Made by a program: the position numbers and the translations under genes. Shown piece by piece: positions 37,101 through 45,957 of a DNA stretch of 64,000 bases. The stretch is from contig NZ_JFJZ01000008.1 of assembly GCF_002115825.1 (NCBI RefSeq), forward strand, positions 1 through 64,000, in the 5' to 3' direction. This DNA comes from Thalassospira sp. MCCC 1A01428 (GTDB taxonomy: Bacteria > Pseudomonadota > Alphaproteobacteria > Rhodospirillales > Thalassospiraceae). Every line of letters begins with the position of its first letter. Position 1 is the stretch's first letter. The notes below the pieces were generated by a model. That model had not been told where the DNA came from. It did not search any database and was given only the letters and a program-made list of their open reading frames with translations.

Positions 37101-38958
37101 CGCCAAAATCATGAATGCGCACACCGACAGCACTGTCACGCGGGGTTACCGCAAACGGGTTTTCAGTGATCACCTTCAAACCCATATTTTCCAGCATCGG
37201 CAACACATCGGACAGAGGCACCGGTGCGGCTGGGTTATAAATTTTAAAGCGTAATTCGTTTTCAGCCGCTTCAATCGGTCGGTAAAGATTAACCCGTAAA
37301 TCGTTCGAATTCAGAACATCTTCAAACCGTTCAATATCAAGAACCGCAGTTTCCACGGAAAAACGGTCCTGATAGTCGGTAGCAAAGGAATCGCCATAAC
37401 GCCGATAAAGTGACAGGCCTTTTTCTTCGCCCATTTCACGCACCAAAACCTGGCGCATGGTGTCATTCCAGTCCCGTGCGGCCTCGACCAGCCGTTTTTC
37501 AATGTCCTGGACTTCATATTCAGGCAGTTCGCCCGGTGTGGTTCGTACCAGCACATGCAAACGCGCAAGCGGGGAATCGCCGATCTGGGTGTAATGGGCC
37601 GATACCGTGCCATTAAAGGCTTCTTCCACCACCCGCTGGAAATTTATGCGCAGCTTGGTCGTGAAACGGTCCCGCGGGCAGAAAATCTGACACGATACAA
37701 ACCGTTCAAAGGCGTCACGGCGCACAAACAGGGCAATGCGCTGGCGTTCCTGCAAATGAAGAATGCCCATGCAGATGTGGTAAAGGTCATCAAGTTCGAT
37801 CTGGAAAAGTTCGTCACGCGGGAAGGTTTCCAGAATATTGACCAGCGCCTTGCCATCGTGACTGTTGGGCGGGAACCCGGCGCGTTTGACCGTTTCGGCC
37901 AGCTTCATCCGTAAAAGCGGGATCAGTTTCGGGCTTAAATTATACGCAACCGATGTGAAAAGACCGACAAACAGGTGCTGGCCAATTACCTTACCCGTTT
38001 CATCAAACTGTTTAACAACGATGGTATCAAGATGAACGGCGCGATGAACTGTTGACTGTTTGTTGGCCTTCGTCACCATCAAAAGGTTTGGTTTGGTAAC
38101 AAAGTCCTGCACTTCGGGCGATAATTTGCCCAGTTGGCGCAATTCATCAAATATGTGGGTCCCTTCACGACGAAGGATACCAAGCTGACTGTCCGTATTA
38201 ACGTCGACCTTGGCCTTTTTGCCTTCACCGCTAAACTTGTATTCGCGGTATCCTAAAAGGGTGAAATGATCGTCATAGAGCCAATCCAGGAAATCACGGG
38301 TCTCCTGCACGGCATCTTCTGAAATGCCTTCGGGCGCCTGTTCAATCTGGGAAAGAACCTCCTTTACCCGCGACATCATCGGCTGCCAGTCCTGCACCGC
38401 CAGGGCAACGTCGGTCAGGACATCTTCAAGACGATTATGAATCGCCTGAAGGGTATTTTCATCTGTCTGCTCATCAATTTCGACATGCATAACCGATTCA
38501 CGTGGTGCATCGGAGTCTTCAACACTGCTGACAGATTGTAAAATGTTATCGCCATCTCGCGCGATTCGAATAATCGGATGAATCACCAGATGAACGGTGG
38601 CATCAAATTCGTTCAGCGCAGACGTTACCGAGTCCACCAAAAATGGCATATCGGTATTAATCATCTCGATCACGGTGTGATCGGATTTCCAGCCGTGCTC
38701 TTCCAGGTCCGGATTATAAACCCGGATCTTGGCAGCATTATCGGTCGGTCGCGTGCGGGCAAATTTATAAAGCGTCAATGCCGCGCCATAAAGGGCATCG
38801 ACTGAGCGTCCGGCCATATCGTCGGGCGGAACGTTCTTATAAAAAAGGCGAACGAATGCTTCTGCATCCTTCGCCACGTCTCCTGCCAGCCGCAGGTGAA
38901 TTTGCTCGACAACTTTGTCAATGACTTCCCGTTTCGGGTCGTCGGTTCGGGCTTTCAT
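34123..38958 (-). CDS. gdhB: NAD-specific glutamate dehydrogenase, large (GDH2/180-kDa) type
   Basis: A 1,611-residue enzyme that oxidises glutamate to 2-oxoglutarate and ammonium with NAD in the cytosol. The size marks the large (about 180 kDa) class. N-terminal ACT-like regulatory regions span about 1-700. The catalytic core lies near 780-1250, with [23 protein letters not shown], the Lys-bearing [15 protein letters not shown] and the nucleotide block [13 protein letters not shown]. The ATG at 38958 has AAGGGAAA; the frame extends 50 residues further upstream without a ribosome-binding site. It is divergent from fabI and ends in its own terminator. The enzyme is catabolic and usually allosterically controlled. 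Confidence 0.95.
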   Translation of the reverse strand: [1611 protein letters not shown]

Positions 38959-39335
38959 GTCGTATTTCCCTTTTTGTCGGTTCTGTTTGCCAGAACCGCC
39001 TGCACCCGTCTTTGCGACGGATACTAAACACCTCGGATTATCACATTGCTTTGGGACTCCGGCAGCGCCACCCTGGGAAAGAAAAACACACGAAAACGCC
39101 GCCTTCATCCAGACTTACACATAGCTTATCGCCTGCTCAAAAACTACGTCTGGAATGTAAAAAATTTGATTTCTCAATCGGTTCGGCTATGTGCCACTTG
39201 CATAGGTCGTATATTCGATGTCACTTAACTTTGCCATTTGCTGCATCGCAAACTGGTTTAGACTTTCTTCTGACACGATCTTTTTAAAAACTTTCGCAAT
39301 TGCAGCGTGATTTAAATTTCAAAAGGGGTATCTGG
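38959..39335. other. Divergent promoter region between gdhB and fabI
   Basis: A 377-base intergenic region that must hold the promoters of both genes. It becomes A/T-rich toward fabI. I could not fix a -35/-10 pair with confidence. Open frames in it belong to extended, unsupported starts of the flanking genes. Confidence 0.5.
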
Positions 39336-40094
39336 ATGCTGGCAGGAAAAAAAGGATTGGTGATTGGCATCGCCAACGATAAATCCATCGCCTATGGCTG
39401 TGCACAGGCTTTCCGACGCGACGGTGCCGACCTTGCCGTGACCTATCTTAATCAAAAAGCGGAAAAATATGTCCGCCCGCTGGCCGAAAATGTCGATGCG
39501 TCGATCATTGCACCGCTTGATGTTTGCGATGAGGCCCAGGCCGACGCCCTGTTTGCCGATATTGGCGAAAAATGGGGCAAACTCGATTTTGTCCTGCATT
39601 GCATTGCCTTTGCCCCGGCTGATGATTTGCATGGCCGCGTGGTTGATTGTTCGCGCGACGGTTTTTTAACCGCAATGGATATTTCCTGCCATTCATTTCA
39701 GCGCATTGCCAAACGGGCAGAACCGCTCATGGCCGATGGCGGCGCCTTGCTGACCGTTAGCTATATGGGATCGGAACGCGTGATCGACCATTATGGCATT
39801 ATGGGACCGGTTAAAGCAGCTCTTGAATCTGCAACCCGCTATATGGCGGCAGAACTCGGCCCACAAGGCATTCGCGTCCATGCCATTTCGCCCGGCCCGC
39901 TCCTTACCCGTGCGGCATCGGGCATTGCCGAATTTGATAACCTGATGACACAGGCCCGCGCCCGTTCGCCCGAACACCGCCTGGTCACAATCGACGAAAT
40001 CGGCGATCTGGCTTCATTTTTAGCCAGCGACAGGTCGCGGGCCATTACAGGCGATGTCATTCACATAGACGGCGGCTATCATATCATGGGGTAA
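39336..40094 (+). CDS. fabI: Enoyl-[acyl-carrier-protein] reductase (NADH), FabI
   Basis: A 252-residue SDR-type enoyl-ACP reductase that completes each cycle of fatty-acid elongation. The catalytic residues Tyr143, Tyr153 and Lys160 match E. coli Tyr146, Tyr156 and Lys163 in spacing. Also present are KKGLVIGIANDKSIAYG, the block SYMGSERVIDHYGIMGPVKAALE and the C-terminal HIDGGYHIMG. ATG at 39336 follows AAAGGGG at good spacing; the TTG at 39300 is disfavoured. It is a single gene with its own terminator. Alphaproteobacteria often carry more than one FabI; whether this is the essential copy is not known. Confidence 0.93.
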   Translation: MLAGKKGLVIGIANDKSIAYGCAQAFRRDGADLAVTYLNQKAEKYVRPLAENVDASIIAPLDVCDEAQADALFADIGEKWGKLDFVLHCIAFAPADDLHGRVVDCSRDGFLTAMDISCHSFQRIAKRAEPLMADGGALLTVSYMGSERVIDHYGIMGPVKAALESATRYMAAELGPQGIRVHAISPGPLLTRAASGIAEFDNLMTQARARSPEHRLVTIDEIGDLASFLASDRSRAITGDVIHIDGGYHIMG

Positions 40095-40148
40095 CCCTAT
40101 CCCTGCTGCGACACATCCTTACCTGTTAAACGGTTAAATGCACTTGTT

Positions 40149-40187
40149 AACGCCGACGGCAAACCCTGCCCGTCGGCGTTACTTTTT
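40149..40187 (+). terminator. Terminator after fabI
   Basis: AACGCCGACGG pairs with CCGTCGGCGTT across a loop of ten bases, followed by ACTTTTT, about 55 bases after the stop codon. Confidence 0.88.
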
Positions 40188-40309
40188 GAAGCCGAACGAT
40201 ACTCCTGCGGCTCGTCTCCAGGCGGTGATGACAGGGTAAAAGTCCGATGATCAGGCAACATTGCAGGCTCCGATCAACTTAATAAGCCCTATCAAACCGG
40301 TTTTGTTAG

Positions 40310-40325
40310 AGGATTGTGCAATCCT
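40310..40325. promoter_or_regulatory. Palindrome upstream of the SDR gene, possible operator
   Basis: AGGATTG-TG-CAATCCT is a perfect 7+7 inverted repeat with a 2-base centre, 85 bases before the SDR start codon. The size suits a dimeric repressor such as TetR, but no regulator is adjacent. Confidence 0.35.
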
Positions 40326-40410
40326 TTGCGGGGATCAGTCTACCGCATAATGCCTTGCATCAGATAAGTTGGCTTCATCACAGTCATATAACGACCAAAC
40401 GGAGGCATTG

Positions 40411-41241
40411 ATGCCCAAGACATGGTTTATCACCGGTGCCAGCCGCGGGCTTGGTGCCGAAATCACACGAGCGGCCCTTGATGCAGGGGACCGCGTTATT
40501 GGCACCGCACGCAACCGTGACAATCTTGCCCATCAGTTTCAATCGGCCGGGGACCGTTTCGTTGCCCTGACACTTGATGTTACCGACGAGAGCCATGCCA
40601 AGAGTGCTGTTTATGCGGCATCTGCAAAGTTCAACAAAATCGACGTTCTGGTCAACAATGCCGGTTACGGGCATTTCGGGTTGTTTGAAGATTCAAGCGA
40701 TGAAGACATTCGCGCCCAGTTTGAAACCAATGTATTTGGTGCCATGAATGTCACCCGTGCCGTGCTGCCCACCATGCGTCGGCAACGGTCGGGTCATATT
40801 TTCAATCTGTCTTCCATCGCCGGGTTGCGCGGCGGGTCTGGCGGGTCGCTTTATTGCGCCAGCAAACATGCCATTGCCGGTTTTTCCGAATCCCTGTCAA
40901 AGGAAGTGGCCCAGTTTGGCATTCACGTCACCATTGTCGAACCCGGGTTTTTCCGAACCGATTTTCTCGATAAATCATCCGTTCGTTTTCTGGAAAGCAC
41001 AATTGAAGATTATCAGGAAACCGCCACCAACCTTAAAAACACCTATGGCAGCTATAACCATCAGCAGCCTGGTGATCCGCGTAAACTGGCGCAAACACTG
41101 GTGCGCCTGTCAAATGATGATGAACCGCCGCTTCATTTTCCTGTCGGGCCTGATGCCGTTGAAATCATGACAACCAAAATCGCCAATCATCAATATGAAC
41201 TGGACCAATGGCGTGATCTTTCAACTTCAACAAACTACTAA
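40411..41241 (+). CDS. Short-chain dehydrogenase/reductase
   Basis: A 276-residue classical SDR. It has the cofactor motif TGASRGLG (residues 8-15), NNAG (82-85), catalytic Ser near 134, and Tyr148/Lys152 in YCASK. The Arg-rich turn after the glycine motif suggests NADP. It would reduce a carbonyl or oxidise an alcohol; the substrate cannot be predicted. ATG at 40411 follows GGAGG directly, so the TTG at 40369 is not used. It stands alone; its upstream palindrome may regulate it. Confidence 0.92.
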   Translation: MPKTWFITGASRGLGAEITRAALDAGDRVIGTARNRDNLAHQFQSAGDRFVALTLDVTDESHAKSAVYAASAKFNKIDVLVNNAGYGHFGLFEDSSDEDIRAQFETNVFGAMNVTRAVLPTMRRQRSGHIFNLSSIAGLRGGSGGSLYCASKHAIAGFSESLSKEVAQFGIHVTIVEPGFFRTDFLDKSSVRFLESTIEDYQETATNLKNTYGSYNHQQPGDPRKLAQTLVRLSNDDEPPLHFPVGPDAVEIMTTKIANHQYELDQWRDLSTSTNY

Positions 41242-41377
41242 AATTAGACCCTGACCTTATTCTTCCACCAAATTCTTCCACCAAAAAAAACCGCACCAAC
41301 ATCGTACTTGTTATCAGAAATGCGCATACATTGATCAGGTATCCCCGACCCGGGCATGCGGGTACTGATGCCGCATT

Positions 41378-43546
41378 TTAGTGATTCCGGTCGCCCAATA
41401 ACACAGCGCGGTCCGGTTCGGCTGCAATCAATGCCAAAACCTGGTCGGAAGGAACGGCTTCGGAAAAATAAAAACCCTGAATCGCATCACAGCCAATTTC
41501 GCGCAGGAACTCCACCTGTCTGATATTTTCAACGCCTTCAGCCGTTGTTAAAAGTGATGTTGCCTGGGCAAGCTCGACAATCGCACGCACCATGGCCTTG
41601 TCGCAGTCAGACTGATCAAAACCATGAATAAAGGTCTTGTCGATCTTGATGCGGTCAACATCAATCTGGGTTAGGCGCCCTAGTGATGAAAAGCCGGTTC
41701 CAAAATCATCAAGTGCCACCCGAACACCCATCATGCGAATGGCTTGCAGATTATCCTCGCAAGCCCCGGTCGTTACCACGGCCGTTTCGGTCACTTCCAG
41801 CTCCAGCCGGGCGGGTGACAGGCCGGTTAACGCCAGCATTGCCGAAAGATTTTTTGCATAATCCGCATCCTGCAATTCAATGATCGACACATTCACCGAC
41901 ACAGTATGACCCGGCCATTGCAAGGCCGCCTCGCAGGATTTTCGCAAAACAAACTGCCCCAAATCACGTATCAGCCCCGCCTCTTCGGCGACGGGAATGA
42001 AAAACTCCGGCGAGACCCAGCCCCGCGCCGGATGCTGCCAGCGCAGCAAGGCCTCAAAGCCGATCAGGCTGTTTTGTTTAACATCGTAAACCGGCTGATA
42101 ATGGACCTTGAACTGGTCGAACGAAACCATGGCTTCGCGCAGATCGCTTTCAACCCGGCGGCGATTGCGCAACAGCACGTCCATCTCAAGATTAAAACCG
42201 GTAAAATCGTTACGCCCGTTCATTTTGGCGTGATACAGCGCCACATCGGCCTTGCGCATCAATTCGTTGCGGTCCTGGCCGTGTTCCGGAGCAAAGGCAT
42301 ACCCCACACTAAGCCCGACAAAAATCTGATGTCCTTCAATATTAAAAGGCATCCGTGCCAGTTCAATCAATCGGCGACAAAACCGTTCAATATCCTCGCG
42401 CTGGCGAATACCGGTTAACATCAGGGTAAATTCATCGCCTCCCAGTCGTCCCGCCGCATCGCGCTCGCGCGACAGGGAAAGCAGGCGCTGCCCGAATTCA
42501 TAAAGCAACTTGTCGCCCAGGGGATGCCCAAACGAATCGTTAACCTGCTTAAACCCGTTAATATCGAGAAACAGCAAGGCAATACCAGCTCCACCTGGGG
42601 CCAGGCGGGACAGTTCCAAATCAACGCGCTGGTTAAAATGCACCCGGTTCGGCAGGCCGGTCAGGGCATCATGCATCACCATATAGTGCATTCTGGCTTC
42701 AACGGCATCCTGACTGGTCTCACGGCGGTGCATAAGCGACATAAAGACAAATACCCCCGCAACCAGTCCGCCAAACACCAGCACCAGCATGGGCGAAATA
42801 TAAGCCATCACCGTTGATCCGGGACGATATGGCTGCCAGATATAATAGCCTATCGTTTGATTATCGTTTGTAACCATCGGATAAACGCGTTCATTACCAA
42901 CCGCATCCTGAACGGTTGAAAACCGTAGGTGATCAAACAGGTATTTGCGTTCCAGTTCCGCCAGGTATTCCGGCCCGTCAATATACCGCACAGCAACGTG
43001 CAAAAATTCATTGCCGGGTATTTGCCGAATTTTACCGGTGTCACTGACAATCGGTTTAACGCTGACAATTGCAGGATGCCCACCCACCAATTTAAGTGCG
43101 GTTTCACCGGGTGTTTGCATTTTGGCGGCGTTGGGGCCATCACCGGCCCGCAAACGGGCACGTAATTTGTTAATCAGCGGATATAAAACGTCGCCAAATT
43201 CCGGGCTTACATGTGCCTGCAAACCGGTACGTGACAGAAAGGCAAGAACAGGAACGTCGCGGGGGTCAAGAACGTAAAGTTCATCAAACCCGAAATAGTC
43301 ATGCATCCACGATCCCAGATTGGCATCTAGCCAGCTGCTATCCCATCCAAGTGCAGCCCGGACCGCATCATCCCAAACAGTCGTGCTTTCCTGCTCATAG
43401 GGGATAACCCGCAAGGTTTCCGCCTGCGCCTGATCAAGCAGATAAAGCTGACGTGCTGTTGCCACCCGATCAGTCTCGCTGGTAGCCCAGTATACCAGAA
43501 AAAAACCTGAAACCCCGACAAGCAGCACCAGCAACATAGCGGGCAC
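41378..43546 (-). CDS. Membrane CHASE4-GGDEF-EAL cyclic-di-GMP enzyme
   Basis: A 722-residue sensor protein from GTG at 43546. TM1 is about 1-20, a CHASE4-like periplasmic domain about 55-190, TM2 about 247-272, GGDEF domain about 290-450 and EAL domain about 465-705. The GGDEF motif is intact (369-373) with an RxxD inhibitory site five residues upstream (R360, D363). The EAL domain keeps EAL (498-500), NVS (near 552), ELEVTE, DDFG (613-616) and KID (634-636). Both making and breaking cyclic-di-GMP are therefore possible. The start is uncertain: the frame stays open for 19 codons upstream without ATG, while an ATG with a purine-rich leader at 43584 is in another frame. Confidence 0.88.
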   Translation of the reverse strand: MPAMLLVLLVGVSGFFLVYWATSETDRVATARQLYLLDQAQAETLRVIPYEQESTTVWDDAVRAALGWDSSWLDANLGSWMHDYFGFDELYVLDPRDVPVLAFLSRTGLQAHVSPEFGDVLYPLINKLRARLRAGDGPNAAKMQTPGETALKLVGGHPAIVSVKPIVSDTGKIRQIPGNEFLHVAVRYIDGPEYLAELERKYLFDHLRFSTVQDAVGNERVYPMVTNDNQTIGYYIWQPYRPGSTVMAYISPMLVLVFGGLVAGVFVFMSLMHRRETSQDAVEARMHYMVMHDALTGLPNRVHFNQRVDLELSRLAPGGAGIALLFLDINGFKQVNDSFGHPLGDKLLYEFGQRLLSLSRERDAAGRLGGDEFTLMLTGIRQREDIERFCRRLIELARMPFNIEGHQIFVGLSVGYAFAPEHGQDRNELMRKADVALYHAKMNGRNDFTGFNLEMDVLLRNRRRVESDLREAMVSFDQFKVHYQPVYDVKQNSLIGFEALLRWQHPARGWVSPEFFIPVAEEAGLIRDLGQFVLRKSCEAALQWPGHTVSVNVSIIELQDADYAKNLSAMLALTGLSPARLELEVTETAVVTTGACEDNLQAIRMMGVRVALDDFGTGFSSLGRLTQIDVDRIKIDKTFIHGFDQSDCDKAMVRAIVELAQATSLLTTAEGVENIRQVEFLREIGCDAIQGFYFSEAVPSDQVLALIAAEPDRAVLLGDRNH

Positions 43547-43912
43547 CGTGCGCGCAAATAAAAAATGACGGCTGGAAATGACATCTATCCCCGGTTAGCG
43601 GCCCAATATCCAGAATCTGCCCTGATACATCCTGTTCAAAACGGAAATTATCACAAATTTACTGAACACAATATACAATCGGATAAGAAAAAGCATTTAT
43701 CCGATATCCCCGCACGTTTGAATTTGCCCATAAACCAAGCCCGAAATCAGGGATCACAATACCAGAAAGGAATTTAATAGCATTATCGCGAATATAAAAA
43801 TGCCAGACCATGAACCGGCCCATTGCAGACCGGATAAACACCTGCAACCCAATGCCTGACGCGACGCCATCAATAGGAACATCTACCGGCAGACCGGATT
43901 GGCGAGAACAAA
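43547..43912. other. Gap between the GGDEF-EAL gene and the tRNA-Gly pair
   Basis: No supported gene. The left end contains the uncertain start region of the GGDEF-EAL gene. The rest is A/T-rich. Confidence 0.4.
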
Positions 43913-43940
43913 ACAAAAGGCCGCCCCGAAGGACGGCCTT
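43913..43940 (-). terminator. UUCG-loop terminator of the tRNA-Gly transcript
   Basis: On the minus strand AAGGCCGTCC, TTCG, GGGCGGCCTT then TTGTTTTG. A 10-bp stem capped by the stable TTCG tetraloop lies 15 bases beyond the second tRNA. Confidence 0.88.
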
Positions 43941-43955
43941 GAGATGCTTTCATTA

Positions 43956-44030
43956 TGGAGCGGGCGAAGAGATTCGAACTCTCGACCCTAACCTTGGCAA
44001 GGTTATGCTCTACCCCTGAGCTACGCCCGC
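43956..44030 (-). tRNA. tRNA-Gly (anticodon GCC), copy 1
   Basis: A 75-base tRNA with encoded CCA. The acceptor is GCGGGCG/CGCCCGC, the anticodon loop CTTGCCAAG gives anticodon GCC, and the T arm is GAGAGTTCGAATCTC. Identical to the copy 34 bases away; transcribed second of the pair. Confidence 0.96.
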
Positions 44031-44064
44031 ATCATAATGAAAGCGGTATTCCCAAACGACCTGA

Positions 44065-44139
44065 TGGAGCGGGCGAAGAGATTCGAACTCTCGACCCTAA
44101 CCTTGGCAAGGTTATGCTCTACCCCTGAGCTACGCCCGC
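44065..44139 (-). tRNA. tRNA-Gly (anticodon GCC), copy 2
   Basis: Same 75-base sequence as the preceding copy, with encoded CCA. The pair is probably one transcript ending at the UUCG-loop terminator. Confidence 0.96.
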
Positions 44140-44359
44140 ATTCATCAGTCTGTTTGTGTTCCCCTTGGGGAGCGGCGCGGATAATAGCCCAAGAACGAGT
44201 GATTGCAACACCTTTTTTGATGAAAATGTCACATCATAAAAAATGGCTGTTTTCCAACAGTTTTTATTGGTTTTTTGCGCGTGACTATCTATCTGGCGTA
44301 ATTTTTGTGCTATTGTTATGGCAATTATTTTTCAACAGCCCAACCATAGCGGAAATAAC

Positions 44360-44878
44360 ATGGACGATGCATCCACTCGATTGTTTGACTGTCTGAACAA
44401 ATTGGGAATCGAATTTAACACATTCGAACACGCCCCCCTTTTTACAGTCGAAGAATCACAGGCCCTGCGCGGCGACCTTCCGGGAATGCACAGCAAAAAC
44501 CTGTTTTTAAAAGACAAAAAAGGTGCGCTATGGCTGGTCGTTGCCGAAGAAAACCAACCGATCCGAATAAATCACCTGCATAAAAAACTTGGCTGCAACC
44601 GGCTATCCTTTGGAAATTCCGATCTTTTACTCGAAACGCTTGGCGTTATGCCCGGCTCTGTAACGCCATTTTCCCTAATCAACGATGATGCCAAAATCGT
44701 TAATGTGGCCTTTGACAGTGCCTTTTTTCGCAATCCAGACAATGTTCTGAATTTTCATCCGTTGCGAAATGACCGCACAACATCCATTGCACCGGCAGAT
44801 TTGTTAAAATTCGTCACTTCACTGGGATATGATCCCAAAATGTTGAATTTTGAAGAAGAAATTGCCGAAAGCGACTGA
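44360..44878 (+). CDS. YbaK/ProX-type prolyl-tRNA editing domain protein
   Basis: A 172-residue stand-alone editing-domain protein. It has the family layout: ALRGDLPGMHSKNLFLKDKKG, the Lys-bearing strand LWLVVAEE, LSFGNSDLLLETLGVMPGSVTPFSLIN and FHPLRNDRTTSIAPADLLKF. Such proteins hydrolyse mischarged Ala-tRNA-Pro in trans. ATG at 44360 is preferred to the frame extension to 44318 because the family starts here; the ribosome-binding site (GCGGAAA) is modest. It stands alone. Confidence 0.88.
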   Translation: MDDASTRLFDCLNKLGIEFNTFEHAPLFTVEESQALRGDLPGMHSKNLFLKDKKGALWLVVAEENQPIRINHLHKKLGCNRLSFGNSDLLLETLGVMPGSVTPFSLINDDAKIVNVAFDSAFFRNPDNVLNFHPLRNDRTTSIAPADLLKFVTSLGYDPKMLNFEEEIAESD

Positions 44879-45030
44879 AAAACAGTTGCATTCGCGATTG
44901 AATATCCCAGATTGCTGGGGTTGCCGATCCCGCTGCCAAACATTGCAAAAACGTAATCTAAATCACTGCCCCTTGTCCTTGTGGATAAGGACCCTCATTT
45001 AAAATACGACCAACAGCGAGTAACCTTATC

Positions 45031-45957
45031 ATGTCTATTATTCTTGATCCCAATGCCCCAGCCCCGTCGGCACAGTCCGGGGCAAATTCTGACCTGATCA
45101 AGGATTCCGGCATCGAAACCTTTGTGCAGGATGTGATCGAACCGTCAATGGAAGGTCCCGTTGTTGTTGATTTTTGGGCACCTTGGTGCGGACCTTGCAA
45201 AACGCTAACGCCAATTATCGAAAAAGTCACGCGTGAAGCGGGCGGGCGGGTGAAGCTGGTTAAAATCGATATCGATAAAAACCAGGACCTTGCCATGCAA
45301 TTACGCATCCAGTCGGTGCCAACGGTTTATGCATTTAAGGATGGCCGCCCGGTTGACGGCTTTCAGGGTGCACAGCCCGAAAGTGAAGTCCGTGCCTTTT
45401 TTGAACGTATTGCCGGCGGCCCGATCGAAAGCCCGATCGAGATGCTGCTGGAAAAGGCTCATGCTGCCCTCGCGGACGAGGATGCGACAACCGCCTATGG
45501 CCTGTATGGCAATGTTCTGGAACGCGAACCAGACAATGACACAGCACTGGGCGGTGTTTTGCGCTGCATGGTCGCCATGGGCGAAACCGAGCACGCCCGC
45601 GGATTTGTTGATGACATGGACGACAAAACCCGGCTTAAAACCCCGGTCGCAGCCGCCATCAGCGCACTTGAACTGGCCGAAGCAGGGTTTCACAACGCAG
45701 ACCTCGATGTTGCACGCGCAAATGCCGAGGCCAGCCCGAATGATATCCAGGCACAATTTGACCTGGGCATGGCCCTGTTTGCGGCCAACAAACGTGAAGA
45801 AGCTGTGCAAACCATGATTGCGATCATTCGCCAGGACCGCGAATGGAATGATGATGGTGCGCGCACCCAATTGATCAAGTTTTTCGAGGCATGGGGCCCA
45901 ATGGATCCGGCAAGTGTTGCTGGTCGCCGCGCCCTTTCAACGGTATTGTTTGCATGA
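45031..45957 (+). CDS. cnoX: Thioredoxin-TPR protein, CnoX/YbbN-like
   Basis: A 308-residue protein. Residues about 20-125 are a thioredoxin domain with the active site WCGPC (Cys53, Cys56). Residues about 140-300 are TPR-like helical repeats plus the tail found in YbbN. E. coli CnoX is a holdase that hands clients to GroEL; its site is degenerate, while this one is redox-competent. The stop overlaps the next gene as ATGA, so the two are translationally coupled. It opens a four-gene run with LON-domain, Trm112 and DUF971 proteins. Confidence 0.88.
   Translation: MSIILDPNAPAPSAQSGANSDLIKDSGIETFVQDVIEPSMEGPVVVDFWAPWCGPCKTLTPIIEKVTREAGGRVKLVKIDIDKNQDLAMQLRIQSVPTVYAFKDGRPVDGFQGAQPESEVRAFFERIAGGPIESPIEMLLEKAHAALADEDATTAYGLYGNVLEREPDNDTALGGVLRCMVAMGETEHARGFVDDMDDKTRLKTPVAAAISALELAEAGFHNADLDVARANAEASPNDIQAQFDLGMALFAANKREEAVQTMIAIIRQDREWNDDGARTQLIKFFEAWGPMDPASVAGRRALSTVLFA

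Larger units (their letters stand above)
40095..40410. other. Gap between fabI and the SDR gene
   Basis: It contains the fabI terminator (40149-40187) and a short palindrome (40310-40325) that could be an operator for the SDR gene. No gene is visible. Confidence 0.5.

Noticed and set aside
43956..44139. tRNA-Gly pair as a possible integration site
   Set aside because: Both tRNAs are complete with encoded CCA and no integrase or partial tRNA copy lies nearby.
44980..44988. Exact DnaA box (TGTGGATAA) upstream of the thioredoxin-TPR gene
   Set aside because: A single 9-mer is expected by chance; no cluster, no dnaA/dnaN/gidA neighbours, so no origin.
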